Origin: Alloyangia mangrovi
GTDB lineage: Bacteria; Pseudomonadota; Alphaproteobacteria; Rhodobacterales; Rhodobacteraceae
Assembly: GCF_002300555.2 (NCBI RefSeq)
Contig: NZ_NTHN02000015.1
Span: 32,909 to 96,908, forward strand
Direction: 5' to 3'
DNA: 64,000 nt
Shown here: piece by piece, positions 55,387 through 64,000 of the stretch
How positions within the stretch are numbered: position 1 is the stretch's first letter
Layout of the letters: every line of letters starts with the position of its first letter
Made by a program: the position numbers and the translations under genes
The notes under the pieces: generated by a model
Told to the model about the DNA's origin: nothing
The model's database searches: none
Seen by the model: the letters and a program-made list of their open reading frames with translations, nothing else

Positions 55387-55938
55387 CTATGTCGCCCGCA
55401 GGCCGTCGAGGAAGACGTTCAGCAGCACCTCGGAGCGCGCCGGATCGGCGCCGGGGCCGTAATTGAGCCCGATCAGCACCCGCAGCAGGTCCTCGCTGGT
55501 CACGTCGCCCCGCAGCCGTCCGTCGGCCAGCGCGCGGGCGTGCAGCGCGGCAATGGCCCCGCGCAGGCGCTCGGATTGTTCGCTGAAGAAGGTCGAGTCG
55601 GGCTCGAAAACCGGCGCCAGCGCGGCGATCATTCCCTTTTTCGTAGCCATCAGCTGCAGCGCGCCGCGCATCCAATCCTCGAGCTCATCCTCGGCGGCGC
55701 GCCGCTCGAGCGTCTCGACCTCCCGCGCATAGACAGCCTGGAACAGTGCCTCGCGCGAGGGGAAGTGCCGGTAAAGCGTGCCAATTCCGACACCGGCCTC
55801 GCGGGCGACCGCTTCGAGGCTACCGCCTTCCTTGCCGAAGACCTCGCGCGCGGCATCGAGCAGCCGCTCGCGATTGCGCAATTGGTCGGCGCGCGGCTTC
55901 CTCGCCTTCGGCTTTTCCTGGCCTATTTCGCTGCCCAT
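55387..55938 (-). CDS. TetR-family transcriptional regulator
   Basis: A 183-residue repressor with a basic N-terminal tail and the TetR helix-turn-helix (RERLLDAAREVFGKEGGSLEAVAREAGVGIGTLYRHFPSREALF). The C-terminal ligand domain is variable. It is divergent from the molybdenum hydroxylase operon (98-bp gap), so repression of that operon, with an aldehyde or aromatic inducer, is the simplest model. Confidence 0.9.
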   Translation of the reverse strand: MGSEIGQEKPKARKPRADQLRNRERLLDAAREVFGKEGGSLEAVAREAGVGIGTLYRHFPSREALFQAVYAREVETLERRAAEDELEDWMRGALQLMATKKGMIAALAPVFEPDSTFFSEQSERLRGAIAALHARALADGRLRGDVTSEDLLRVLIGLNYGPGADPARSEVLLNVFLDGLRAT

Positions 55939-56035
55939 ACGTCAACCCACTTGAAAACGGAGGGAGCCTCCGTATTTAATCATCCATGGCCGGATGCCCC
56001 GGCCTTCCCACCAGCTTATGGCAAGAGAGGGAAAG

Positions 56036-56536
56036 ATGACACCGACACTCAATCTGACAATCAACGGAGTGCCGCAGCAGATCGCCCTCGACGATCCGCG
56101 CGCCACATTGCTCGACCTGCTGCGCGAGCGGATCGGCCTCACGGGCACGAAGAAGGGTTGCGACCGCGGCCAGTGCGGCGCCTGTACGGTGCTGATCGAC
56201 GGGCGGCGGATGAATGCCTGTCTGGCGCTGGCGCTTTCCTACGACGGCGCCGAGATCACCACCGTCGAGGGGCTTGCGACGGGCGAGACGCTGCATCCGG
56301 TACAGGCCGCATTCATTGCCCATGACGGCTTCCAGTGCGGCTATTGCACGCCCGGGCAGATCATGTCCGCCGTCGGCCTTATCGCCGAGGGCGAGGCCGG
56401 GCTCGACCCCGAGCGCATCCGCGAGGGCATGAGTGGCAACCTCTGCCGCTGCGCCGCCTACGCCGGGATCACCGAGGCTGTGCTCGAGGCCACCCGCGAG
56501 ATGACCTCGGCGACCGGGGAAAGGGAATCCGCATGA
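56036..56536 (+). CDS. Molybdenum hydroxylase, 2Fe-2S subunit (PaoA/YagT-like)
   Basis: A 166-residue protein. MTPTLNL at 56036 follows GAGAGGGAAAG. Plant-type 2Fe-2S motif CDRGQCGACTVL and the helical-domain cluster CGYCTPGQ ... GNLCRCAAY bind two 2Fe-2S centres. Unlike E. coli PaoA it has no Tat signal, so this enzyme is expected in the cytoplasm. Its stop overlaps the start of the FAD subunit. Confidence 0.92.
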   Translation: MTPTLNLTINGVPQQIALDDPRATLLDLLRERIGLTGTKKGCDRGQCGACTVLIDGRRMNACLALALSYDGAEITTVEGLATGETLHPVQAAFIAHDGFQCGYCTPGQIMSAVGLIAEGEAGLDPERIREGMSGNLCRCAAYAGITEAVLEATREMTSATGERESA

Positions 56537-57558
56537 ACCGCTTCGAGTATACCCGCGCCGAGACACTCGGCGCCGCCGTCGGGGCGGAGGGAGCCTTTCT
56601 CGCCGGGGGCACCAACCTTCTCGACCTGATGAAGATCGGCGTTGCCGCGCCGGACCGGCTGGTCGACATCTCGCATCTGCCGCTGGACCGGATCGAGGAG
56701 AGCGCCGGCGGCCTGCGCATCGGCGCCATGGTTCGCAACGCGGATATCGCCCGCGATCCGCAGGTGCTGGCGCGCTACCCGGCGCTGGCCGAGGCGCTGC
56801 TCTCCGGCGCCTCTGCGCAGCTGCGCAATGCGGCGACCACGGGCGGCAACGTCATGCAGGCCACCCGCTGCAGCTACTTCCAGGACCCGCTCTCGCCCTG
56901 CAACCGGCGCGAGCCCGGCAGCGGCTGCGGCGCGCTTGGCGGGGTGACGCGGACCCACGCGGTGCTTGGCTGGACCGAGGGCTGCATCGCCGTGCACCCC
57001 TCGGACATGTGCGTGGCGCTGGCCGCCTATGATGCGGTGGTCGAGATCACCGGGCCGGGCGGTCTGCGAGAGGTCGCGATGGAAGAGTTTCACCCGCTGC
57101 CCGACGCCGAAGGGGCGGGAGCGCCGTCGTTGTCGCCGGGCGAGATCATCACTCACATCCGCCTTCCCGATCCCGGCCCGCTGGCCCGCCATGGCCGCTA
57201 CGTGAAGCTGCGCGAGCGGACCTCCTTTGCCTTTGCCATCGTCTCGGCCGCCGCCGCATTGGCGATCGAGGATGGCGTGATCACCGAGGCCCGGCTGGCG
57301 CTTGGCGGCGTCGCCGCCCGTCCGTGGCGCTGCCGCAAGGCGGAAGAGGCACTGAAGGGCGCGCTTGCGACCGCGGAAACCTTCGCCCGCGCCTCAGAAC
57401 TGGCGACGGACGGCGCGCGTCCCTCCGGGGACAATGCCGCGAAAATTGTCCTCGCGCAGCGCATTGCCGCCCGAGCATTGGAGCGGGCTGCCGCCGGAAC
57501 ACCCGACCGCTTGCCCGCGCTTCCCGCCTCCGTCTTCGCAGGAGATGACAATGGATGA
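56533..57558 (+). CDS. Molybdenum hydroxylase, FAD subunit with extra 4Fe-4S site (PaoB/YagS-like)
   Basis: A 341-residue subunit. FAD motifs are LAGGTNLLDLMK and ATTGGNV. After these, RCSYFQDPLSPCNRREPGSGC inserts three or more cysteines, the loop that binds a 4Fe-4S cluster in E. coli PaoB. This marks the PaoABC subclass rather than ordinary xanthine dehydrogenases. It is translationally coupled to both neighbours. Confidence 0.92.
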   Translation: MNRFEYTRAETLGAAVGAEGAFLAGGTNLLDLMKIGVAAPDRLVDISHLPLDRIEESAGGLRIGAMVRNADIARDPQVLARYPALAEALLSGASAQLRNAATTGGNVMQATRCSYFQDPLSPCNRREPGSGCGALGGVTRTHAVLGWTEGCIAVHPSDMCVALAAYDAVVEITGPGGLREVAMEEFHPLPDAEGAGAPSLSPGEIITHIRLPDPGPLARHGRYVKLRERTSFAFAIVSAAAALAIEDGVITEARLALGGVAARPWRCRKAEEALKGALATAETFARASELATDGARPSGDNAAKIVLAQRIAARALERAAAGTPDRLPALPASVFAGDDNG

Positions 57559-59791
57559 CCTGATGAACTTGCAGGGCCAGGGCCACGTCCGCCTTGGCTC
57601 CAGTGCCGGACAGGCGCTGACGCGGCGCGACGGGAGGCTCAAGGTCACCGGCGCCGCCACCTATGCCGCCGACAACCGCCCGGATGGGCTGCTGCATGCG
57701 GTGCTCGCCACCGCCGGCATTGCCAAGGGGCGCGTCACCCAACTCGACGTCGCCGCCGCCGCGGCGCACCCGGGCGTGGTCAAGGTCTACACGCCGGAGA
57801 ATGCCCCGCGGCTGGCGATCAGCCCGGACGAGAAGATCCACCCCTTCGTCTGGCGGATGGAGACGCTGACCGACGACCGCGTGCGCTATGCCGGCCAACC
57901 CATCGCGCTGGTGCTGGCCGAGACGCTGGAGGCCGCCACCGAGGGCGCGCGGCTGCTCGCTCCGCGCTACGAGGCGGAGCCGCACAGGGTGACGCTTGAC
58001 GACGCCGAGCCTTTCGAGACCGACACCACCGTCTTCGGCCGCCCCGCCACCCACGTCTCGGGCGATGTCGAAGCGGCCCGCTCGGGCGCGGCGCATCATG
58101 TCGAGGCCACGGTCGAGACCTCGCAGCAGTACCACAATTCCATCGAGCCCCATGCGATCACCGCCCGTTGGGACGGTGCGCGGCTTGAGATAGACACCCC
58201 AAACCAGGCGATAGGACTGTCGAAGCAGACCTTCGCGGCCTTTCTCGGGATCGATCCGTCGCAGATCCTGCTGCGCAGCCCGTTCATCGGCGGCGGTTTC
58301 GGCTCGAAGGCGATCCTCTACGGCGGGCAGCTCCTGGCGGTCCTCGCCGCGCGCGAGTTGGGCCGCCCGGTGAAGCTGGTGCTGCGGCGCGACCAGATGT
58401 ACGGGCCCGTGGGGCATCGCGCGCCGACCCGTCAGGCGCTGCAGATCGACCTCGACGCCGAGGGAAATATCGCGGCGCTGGAGCATGACACGGTGACGCT
58501 CACCTCCAGCTTCGACCAATTTCTCGAAAGCGCGTCGAACGCCTCGCACAGCCTCTATGCCGCGCCGAACCTTCGCACCACGCACCATGGGCGGCGGGCG
58601 GATGTGGGCACCCCAGGGCCGATGCGCGCGCCGGGCGAGGCACCGGGCTCGGCGGCGCTCGAGATCGCCATGGATGCCGCGGCGCGGTCGGCGGGCCTGG
58701 ACCCGCTGGAGTTCCGCCTGAAGAACTACGCCGAGAGTGATCCCTCGACCGGGCAGCCGTTCTCGTCGAAGGGTCTGCGCGAATGCTACGCCGAGGCGGC
58801 GAGGCTCTTCGGCTGGGCCGGGCGGCCCGCCGAGCCGCGGAGCCTGCGCGAGGGGCGGCTGCTGAAGGGTTGGGGCATGGGCACGGCGCAGTTTCCCTGT
58901 CCGATGTTCCAGGCCGCCGCCCATGCCACTCTGCGCGCCGACGGCACCGCGGTGATCGAGACCTCGGCCGCCGACATGGGGCAGGGCGCCTGGACCGCGC
59001 TGGCGCAGATCGCCGCCGACGGGCTGGGGATCGATCTCGACAAGGTTGAGTTCCGCTCGGGCCATTCGGACCTGCCCGACGCGGGGGTCGCGGGCGGCTC
59101 GGGGCACACTGCAACTGCCGGCACCGCGCTCTTCAACGCCGGGGCGGACGCGGTGCGGCAGCTCGCCGAGCTGGCCACGACCGATCCGGCCTCGCCGCTT
59201 TTCGGGGCGGGCAACGCGGGTGTCACGGCGCGCGCGGGGCGGCTTTGGCGCAATGACGACGAGCGTTCGGAATCCTACGAGGATATCCTTGCCCGCGCCG
59301 GGCTGGATTTGGTCCGGGGCGAGGGCAAGGGTGCGCGCGAGGGCGAGCCGGAGCGCGCGATGTTCTCGCACGGGGCGGTCTTTGCCGAGGTGCTGGTCGA
59401 TCCCGATCTGGGGCAGGTGCGGGTGAGCCGCCTCATCGGCGCCTTCGCCGCGGGGCGGATCGTCAACCCGCGGCTGGCGCGGAGCCAGCTGCTCGGCGGG
59501 ATGATCTGGGGCATCGGAATGGCCCTGCAGGAAGAGGCCGTTCACGATGCGCGCACGGGGCGGCTGACCAATGCCGACCTTGCGGGATACCACGTGCCGG
59601 TCAACGCCGACGTGCCGATGATCGAGGCGCTGACCGTGCACGAGGACGATCCTTATGTGAACGCGCTCGGCATCAAGGGTGTGGGCGAGATCGGCGTGAC
59701 CGGCACCGTCGGCGCCATCGGCAACGCGGTCTGGCATGCAACCGGGGTGCAGCCGGCGCGCTTTCCGATCCACCCGGAAAGCCTGATCTGA
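57551..59791 (+). CDS. Molybdenum hydroxylase, molybdopterin subunit (PaoC/YagR-like)
   Basis: A 746-residue catalytic subunit. ATG 57551 follows AGGAGATGACA and overlaps the FAD gene by 8 bp; an ATG 6 bp upstream is possible. Molybdopterin-binding blocks are SPFIGGGFGSK, MRAPGEAPGSAALE and the catalytic glutamate motif GIKGVGEIGVTGT. The family oxidises aldehydes or N-heterocycles. No XdhC/PaoD maturation gene follows here, so maturation must be supplied elsewhere. Confidence 0.93.
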   Translation: MDDLMNLQGQGHVRLGSSAGQALTRRDGRLKVTGAATYAADNRPDGLLHAVLATAGIAKGRVTQLDVAAAAAHPGVVKVYTPENAPRLAISPDEKIHPFVWRMETLTDDRVRYAGQPIALVLAETLEAATEGARLLAPRYEAEPHRVTLDDAEPFETDTTVFGRPATHVSGDVEAARSGAAHHVEATVETSQQYHNSIEPHAITARWDGARLEIDTPNQAIGLSKQTFAAFLGIDPSQILLRSPFIGGGFGSKAILYGGQLLAVLAARELGRPVKLVLRRDQMYGPVGHRAPTRQALQIDLDAEGNIAALEHDTVTLTSSFDQFLESASNASHSLYAAPNLRTTHHGRRADVGTPGPMRAPGEAPGSAALEIAMDAAARSAGLDPLEFRLKNYAESDPSTGQPFSSKGLRECYAEAARLFGWAGRPAEPRSLREGRLLKGWGMGTAQFPCPMFQAAAHATLRADGTAVIETSAADMGQGAWTALAQIAADGLGIDLDKVEFRSGHSDLPDAGVAGGSGHTATAGTALFNAGADAVRQLAELATTDPASPLFGAGNAGVTARAGRLWRNDDERSESYEDILARAGLDLVRGEGKGAREGEPERAMFSHGAVFAEVLVDPDLGQVRVSRLIGAFAAGRIVNPRLARSQLLGGMIWGIGMALQEEAVHDARTGRLTNADLAGYHVPVNADVPMIEALTVHEDDPYVNALGIKGVGEIGVTGTVGAIGNAVWHATGVQPARFPIHPESLI

Positions 59792-59797
59792 GACTCT

Positions 59798-59824
59798 CCC
59801 GGCGCGTCCTCGCGGCGCGCCGGG
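59798..59824. terminator. Bidirectional hairpin between convergent genes
   Basis: CCCGGCGCG and CGCGCCGGG form a 9-bp stem with a 9-nt loop between the molybdopterin-subunit gene and the leftward BCCT gene. Confidence 0.5.
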
Positions 59825-59834
59825 CGCAACGCGC

Positions 59835-61427
59835 TCAGCCGCGGGTGAGCTGGCGCAGCACCGCCAGGAACATTCCGGCCAGCACCACGGAAAACGGCAG
59901 TGTCATCACCAGCATCGCGTCGCGGATCGCGCCGATGCCGCCAGCGGTGATGATCGCCCCGGTCAGCGCGGCGATGGCCACGGCCCAGAGCATCGAGTGC
60001 AGCGGGGTTTCGCCCTGCGGGCTGCCGGCCGAGCCGATCGACTTGATGGCGATGATCGCCGCGGTCGAGGAAGCCATGATCAGCACCAGGAAAAGCAGCG
60101 TCAGCACGGCGGTCATCAGCGTGGCGCCGGTCGGACCCAGCATGACGTTCACGGCGGCGACGATGCGATAGGCGTGCTCGGCTTGCAGGATCGATCCGCC
60201 CGCGCGCCCGTCGATCTCCATCAGCAGCGCCGAGCCGCCGGTGCCCGAGAACCAGGCAAAGCACATCAGCGACGGGCCGAGCATGGCCCCGAGGATGAAT
60301 TGCCGCACCGTGCGTCCCCTGGAGATACGCACGAGGAACAGGCCGACGAAGGGCGCGAAGGCGACCCACCAGGCCCAGTAGAAGATCGTCCAGTCTCCCT
60401 GCCAGGCATGCCGGGCGCTGTCCTGCACCGGGTCGTAGATCGTGACCATCTGCACCGGCAGGGTCGCCACGTAACGCAGGACGCTTTCCACAAAGACCCG
60501 GACCACCTGCGTACCGCCTCCGAAGATCACGAAGACCGCCAGTACAAGGAAGGCGAGCGCGATGCCGCAATGCGAGGTCCATTTCACCCCGCGCTCCATG
60601 CCCGAGACGATCGAGGCGATGGTCGCCGCGATGGCGAGGACCAGCGCGGTCAGCAGCGCCACCAGCGGCGGGTTTCCCGCCTGGTCGGCGAAGAAGGCCG
60701 CCCCGGTCAGCTCCGACAGCCCCGCGCAGATATGCTCGAGCCCAAGCACGATGGTGGTGGCGATGCCGGAGACCGTGGCGAGGATCGCCAGCACGTCGAT
60801 CATGTCTCCGAGCCGCCCCTCGAGCCGCTTGCCCACCAGTGGCTCGAGGCCCGAGCGCATGGTCAGCGGGTGGCCATTGCGGTGGCAGGCCAGCCCCAAT
60901 GCCAGCCCGACCATGACATAGCTGCTCCAGGCCGAGAGCCCCCAGTGAAAGAACACGAAGCGCATCGCCGAGGGCAGGGTCTCGGCCTGCGCCGCCGGAA
61001 GCGCGCCGCTCAGCGTGTCGGGGTTGGTAAGGAAATCCGAGACCGGCTCGCTCACCGAGAAGACCAGGATGCCGATGCCGATCCCGGCGCAGAACATCAT
61101 CGCCAGCCACGAGAAGGTGCCGATCTCGGGGCGTGCCCCGGGCGGGCCGAGCCGCAGCCGGCCCGAGACCGGCAGGCAGACCACGACCAGGTTGAACAGC
61201 ACGAAGACGGCCAGAAGATAGATGTACCAGCCGGCAAAGCGCGTCAGTACTAGGTCCTTCAGCGCCTGCAACTCCCGCGTGGCCGTCGCCGGAGCCAGAA
61301 GGATCAGCAGCATGAGCAGGGTGATCAGCGCCTTGGCAGTGATCGACACCGCCGGGTTGAAGCCGCGGTAGAAGCCGGCGGGCACCGTCCGGAGCTGGAG
61401 CTGGGCGCTCGGGGTGTCGCTGGGCAT
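59835..61427 (-). CDS. BCCT-family transporter (betaine/choline/carnitine type)
   Basis: A 530-residue membrane protein with 12 predicted segments. MPSDTPS at 61427 follows AGGAGAG. Hallmarks are the GIGIGILVFSVSEP segment, FFHWGLSAWSSYVMVGLALG and the tryptophan-rich WAWWVAFAPFVGLFLVRIS with RGRTVR. BCCT proteins import quaternary amines for osmoprotection or catabolism by sodium or proton coupling. Substrate choice cannot be read. It is convergent with the molybdenum hydroxylase operon. Confidence 0.93.
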   Translation of the reverse strand: MPSDTPSAQLQLRTVPAGFYRGFNPAVSITAKALITLLMLLILLAPATATRELQALKDLVLTRFAGWYIYLLAVFVLFNLVVVCLPVSGRLRLGPPGARPEIGTFSWLAMMFCAGIGIGILVFSVSEPVSDFLTNPDTLSGALPAAQAETLPSAMRFVFFHWGLSAWSSYVMVGLALGLACHRNGHPLTMRSGLEPLVGKRLEGRLGDMIDVLAILATVSGIATTIVLGLEHICAGLSELTGAAFFADQAGNPPLVALLTALVLAIAATIASIVSGMERGVKWTSHCGIALAFLVLAVFVIFGGGTQVVRVFVESVLRYVATLPVQMVTIYDPVQDSARHAWQGDWTIFYWAWWVAFAPFVGLFLVRISRGRTVRQFILGAMLGPSLMCFAWFSGTGGSALLMEIDGRAGGSILQAEHAYRIVAAVNVMLGPTGATLMTAVLTLLFLVLIMASSTAAIIAIKSIGSAGSPQGETPLHSMLWAVAIAALTGAIITAGGIGAIRDAMLVMTLPFSVVLAGMFLAVLRQLTRG

Positions 61428-61932
61428 GGACGGCTCTCCTCGAGATAGAATGGGGCAGATGTCTGGACGGGTACCGGGCTCTTTTTGGGGCTTCATGGGG
61501 GCGGGCAGGATCCGGCGATCCGCCCGGAGACCGGGGTGGCTGGAGCTATGCGGGGCCGTGCGGGGGAAAGATCGGGATGGGGGCGCGTGTCGGGACAGAT
61601 ATGCCGCCAAGCCTGCGGTCGAATTGTTGTCAGACTATTTGAATTCGGCTTTCGGCCGGTCCCGCCCGGCGCGTCGGCGCGCAAGGCCCGGAGAGGTGTC
61701 CGCGCATCGGGCATCCCCGGAGCAGACTCTGGTACGGGACGGCAGATCGGCGGGTTCTTGCCGTTCTGTGCGCGTGGCTTTGGCGGCGGGTCAGGAAACG
61801 CTTGCGCTTCTCGGGTGATCGGCGATCCTGAGAGCTGATTTCCAGAAGATATTTTCCCGCATCGCGCGCCGGTCCCCGACCCCCGTGCGGCGCGCCACTG
61901 TATTTCAGACGCGAAGCCCCTGGAGGATTGTC
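61428..61932. promoter_or_regulatory. 505-bp divergent gap before the ABC exporter and BCCT genes
   Basis: Most of this gap is GC-rich without a credible gene. An inverted repeat CGAATT-N16-AATTCG occurs at 61620-61647 in a short AT-rich patch and is the best candidate regulatory element. Frames in the gap lack family motifs and coding periodicity typical of neighbours. Confidence 0.35.
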
Positions 61933-63726
61933 TTGGGCGGCACGATGGCTCGCATCCTTTTTCTGCTCGACACGCAGGCCCGGCAGCGGCTCTGGCGGGT
62001 GCTCGCCGTGAGCATCGGCATGGGGCTCGCCGACATGGCGGCGGTGCTCTCCATCGCGCCTTTCCTGATGGTCGCGGCCAGCCCGCAAAAGGCGCTCGGC
62101 AACCCCGTGCACGGCGCGCTGCGCGACGCCCTCGGCATCGAGGGGGAAACCGCCTTCCTGGTGCTGCTGGCGCTCGCCTCGCTGGGCATGCTCACCGCAG
62201 CCATTGTGTTCCGGATCTGGGGCTTCACCTACCTGCGGGGTTTCGTGCGCGGCCAGAGCGTGAGCCTCGCCTCGCGGCTGGTTTCGCGCTACATGCGCGC
62301 GCCGCTCGACACCCGGCTGAGGCGGCACTCGGCGGAGCTGGTCAGCAACATCCAGTCCGAGGTCGAGCGGGTGGTCAACGGCGTGATGATGAACGCGGTG
62401 CGGCTGCTCACCGCGCTCAGCACCGCGCTGTCGCTGGCGGTGATGCTGGTGGTGGTCGAACCGCGCGCCGCGCTGACCATGGGGCTGCTGCTGGGGCTCG
62501 GCTACGGCGCGATCTTCGCCGCGGTGCGCGGGCCGATGCGCCGGGTCGGCGACGTGCGCATGGGCGCCACGCGCGAGACCGCGCGGCTGCTTGGCGAGGC
62601 GCTCTCGGGCTCGCGCGAGGTCAAGCTCTACGGCATGGAGCGCAGCTACCTCGAGCGCTTCGAAGAGGCCTTCCGGCGCCGCGCCGATGCCACCACCACC
62701 GCCGATCTTTTGCGCGACATCCCCAAGTCGGTGCTCGAGGTGCTGACCTTCGGCACGATGATCCTGATCGTGATCTGGACCCTTGCCGAGCAGGGCGAGA
62801 GCAGCAGCGCCCTGCCGATCGTCGCGCTCTATGCCTTTGCCGCCGCGCGACTTTTCCCGGCGCTGCAGCGCATCTACGCTTCGGCGGCGGCGCTGCGCGG
62901 CGATCTTCCGGCGGTGGACGAGCTGCATGCCGATCTTGCCGCGGTCGAGGGGGTGGGCCTGTCGGATGCGTTGGCGGTCGAGGGCCTGCCGCTGGAAGAT
63001 GCGCTGGAGCTGCGCGGCGTCAGCTACGACTACCCGGACGGGCAGCGCCAGCTCATCCGCGATCTCGACCTCAGGGTGCCGGCGAAGCGCATCGTCGGGC
63101 TCGTCGGGGCCACCGGCGCGGGCAAGAGCACCATCCTCGACATGCTGACCGGTCTGATCCGCCCCGGCAGCGGCGGGCTCTACGTCGACGGGACAAGGAT
63201 CACCCCCGAGAATCTCGCGCGCTGGCGCCGCTCGGTGGCCTATGTGCCGCAGGACAGCTGCATGATCGAGGGCAGCATCGGCGACAACATCCGCTTCGGC
63301 TTCACCCCCGGGACAGACGCCGCCGAGGCGCTGCGCCGCGCCGGCAGTTTCGCCGGGCTGGACGGGCTGATCGCCGAGCTGCCGCAGGGCTATGACACGC
63401 CTCTCGGGGAACGCGGCCAGAGCCTCTCGGTCGGCCAGCGCCAGCGCATCGGCATTGCCCGGGCGATCTACCGCGACCCGGCGCTGCTGGTGCTCGACGA
63501 GTCGACCTCGGCGCTCGACACCATCAGCGAGGCCGAGCTGACCGCTGCCGTGCAGGCGCTGCGCGGGCGCACCACGGTGGTGATCGTGGCGCATCGGCTC
63601 AGCTCGGTGCGCAACTGCGATCTCATTTACCTGATCGGCGCGGGCCGGGTGCTGGAGCAGGGCCGCTACGACGAGCTGACCGGGCGCGACTCGAAATTCC
63701 ACGCCTTCCACCGGGCCGGCACATGA
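61933..63726 (+). CDS. ABC exporter, fused membrane and ATPase domains (MsbA/PglK-like)
   Basis: A 597-residue half-transporter. TTG 61933 is chosen because GGAGG lies 6 bp upstream; ATG 61945 would be 4 residues shorter. Six membrane segments (residues ~20-310) are followed by the ATPase: Walker A VGATGAGKST, Q-loop VPQDSCMIEGS, signature LSVGQRQRIGIARAI, Walker B LLVLDESTSALD and H-loop VAHRLSSV. Its stop overlaps the glycosyltransferase start (ATGA), suggesting export of a glycolipid or polysaccharide intermediate. Confidence 0.9.
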   Translation: MGGTMARILFLLDTQARQRLWRVLAVSIGMGLADMAAVLSIAPFLMVAASPQKALGNPVHGALRDALGIEGETAFLVLLALASLGMLTAAIVFRIWGFTYLRGFVRGQSVSLASRLVSRYMRAPLDTRLRRHSAELVSNIQSEVERVVNGVMMNAVRLLTALSTALSLAVMLVVVEPRAALTMGLLLGLGYGAIFAAVRGPMRRVGDVRMGATRETARLLGEALSGSREVKLYGMERSYLERFEEAFRRRADATTTADLLRDIPKSVLEVLTFGTMILIVIWTLAEQGESSSALPIVALYAFAAARLFPALQRIYASAAALRGDLPAVDELHADLAAVEGVGLSDALAVEGLPLEDALELRGVSYDYPDGQRQLIRDLDLRVPAKRIVGLVGATGAGKSTILDMLTGLIRPGSGGLYVDGTRITPENLARWRRSVAYVPQDSCMIEGSIGDNIRFGFTPGTDAAEALRRAGSFAGLDGLIAELPQGYDTPLGERGQSLSVGQRQRIGIARAIYRDPALLVLDESTSALDTISEAELTAAVQALRGRTTVVIVAHRLSSVRNCDLIYLIGAGRVLEQGRYDELTGRDSKFHAFHRAGT

Positions 63727-64000
63727 GCGCCGCGCCGCCCTTCGGGGCCGGTCCATCTCTGACACCGCTGCAGGTGGCACAGGTCATCGGCAACCTCGAA
63801 TGGGGCGGCACGCAGGAGCTGCTGGTCTACCTCGCCGAACGGCAGCGGATCGAGCGCCTGGCGCTGCGGGTCTTCGTGCTGTCCGACCCGGTGGACACCC
63901 CCTATGCGGCGCGGCTGGAGCGGGCGGGCGTGCCGGTCAGCTACCTGCGCCGCGGCGCCGGGGGGGCTGCCGGGGCTCGGTGCGCCGCCTTGCGACTGAG
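63723..64000 (+). CDS. Glycosyltransferase, GT4-like (N-terminal part, runs off the window)
   Basis: About 92 codons are visible from ATG 63723, which overlaps the ABC exporter stop. VAQVIGNLEWGGTQELLVYLAE is the N-terminal beta-alpha unit of family-4-like glycosyltransferases (the GGTQ donor/acceptor loop). A G7 run at 63960-63966 may again carry one extra base. Reading six Gs gives GGLPGLGA in place of GGAAGARC, so the last ~13 residues as read should be treated with caution. Confidence 0.7.
   Translation, partial: MSAAPPFGAGPSLTPLQVAQVIGNLEWGGTQELLVYLAERQRIERLALRVFVLSDPVDTPYAARLERAGVPVSYLRRGAGGAAGARCAALRL

Noticed and set aside
57281..59773. Long minus-strand open frame opposite the molybdopterin subunit
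   Set aside because: It is low-complexity Arg/Gly/Ala sequence antisense to a strongly conserved gene.
61630..63780. Minus-strand open frame of 716 codons opposite the ABC exporter
   Set aside because: The + strand frame has all ABC motifs in order; the antisense frame has none.

Overview
The window is high-GC DNA with dense, mostly operonic gene packing. Its gene content points to an alphaproteobacterium of the Rhodobacteraceae (Roseobacter/Salipiger-like): a complete sox thiosulfate-oxidation cluster with the soxRS|soxVWXYZABCD layout known from Paracoccus, a Hint-domain protein, many periplasmic-binding-protein importers, TAXI-TRAP and BCCT transport, and a DUF3604/PPIase/HupE operon. This placement rests on gene content and order; no rRNA or tRNA gene was seen. 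No phage, IS element, integron or CRISPR array was seen either.

Layout. 1-3.8 kb: a truncated Hint-domain gene, an atypical SDR, an AlkD/AlkC-like HEAT-repeat protein and an AbrB-family membrane protein. 4.1-18.7 kb: the sulfur-oxidation island. soxS-soxR, a YeeE/TsuA-type thiosulfate transporter and an MBL-fold hydrolase run rightward. soxV-W-X-Y-Z-A-B-C-D run leftward, followed by DUF302, 5-aminolevulinate synthase, a PQQ-type sugar dehydrogenase and a c4-like dihaem cytochrome. Periplasmic Sox proteins oxidise thiosulfate, SoxV/W/S supply reductant, SoxR represses, and the transporter and hydrolase probably handle sulfur intermediates. AT-rich inverted repeats with ATTCG(C/T) cores lie in the key intergenic gaps.

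18.7-28.6 kb: an aldehyde dehydrogenase with a polyamine-type ABC importer, a LysR regulator, a class-V aminotransferase, an Lrp regulator and an AEC exporter. 28.6-35.3 kb: a THI5/NMT1-type ABC importer, an isopenicillin-N-synthase-like 2-oxoglutarate oxygenase, a LysR regulator and a cytosine-deaminase-like amidohydrolase, which together look like an uncharacterised heterocycle catabolic unit. 35.3-39.5 kb: the DUF3604-DUF302-PPIase-HupE operon. 39.6-45.4 kb: two EamA exporters, divergently placed halves of MnmC, an M20 amidohydrolase and a methyltransferase. 45.5-52.1 kb: a TAXI-TRAP importer, DUF1850 and a DctB/DctD-like two-component system in one operon. 52.5-55.3 kb: acnB. 55.4-59.8 kb: a TetR regulator and a PaoABC-like molybdenum hydroxylase. 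59.8-64 kb: a BCCT transporter, an exporter-type ABC protein and a truncated glycosyltransferase.

A technical caveat affects the annotation. At least four genes (hemA, the MBL hydrolase, the FAD oxidoreductase and one EamA exporter) carry single-base frame errors, mostly one extra G or C in a homopolymer run. This looks more like residual sequencing error than true gene decay, and is reported separately.
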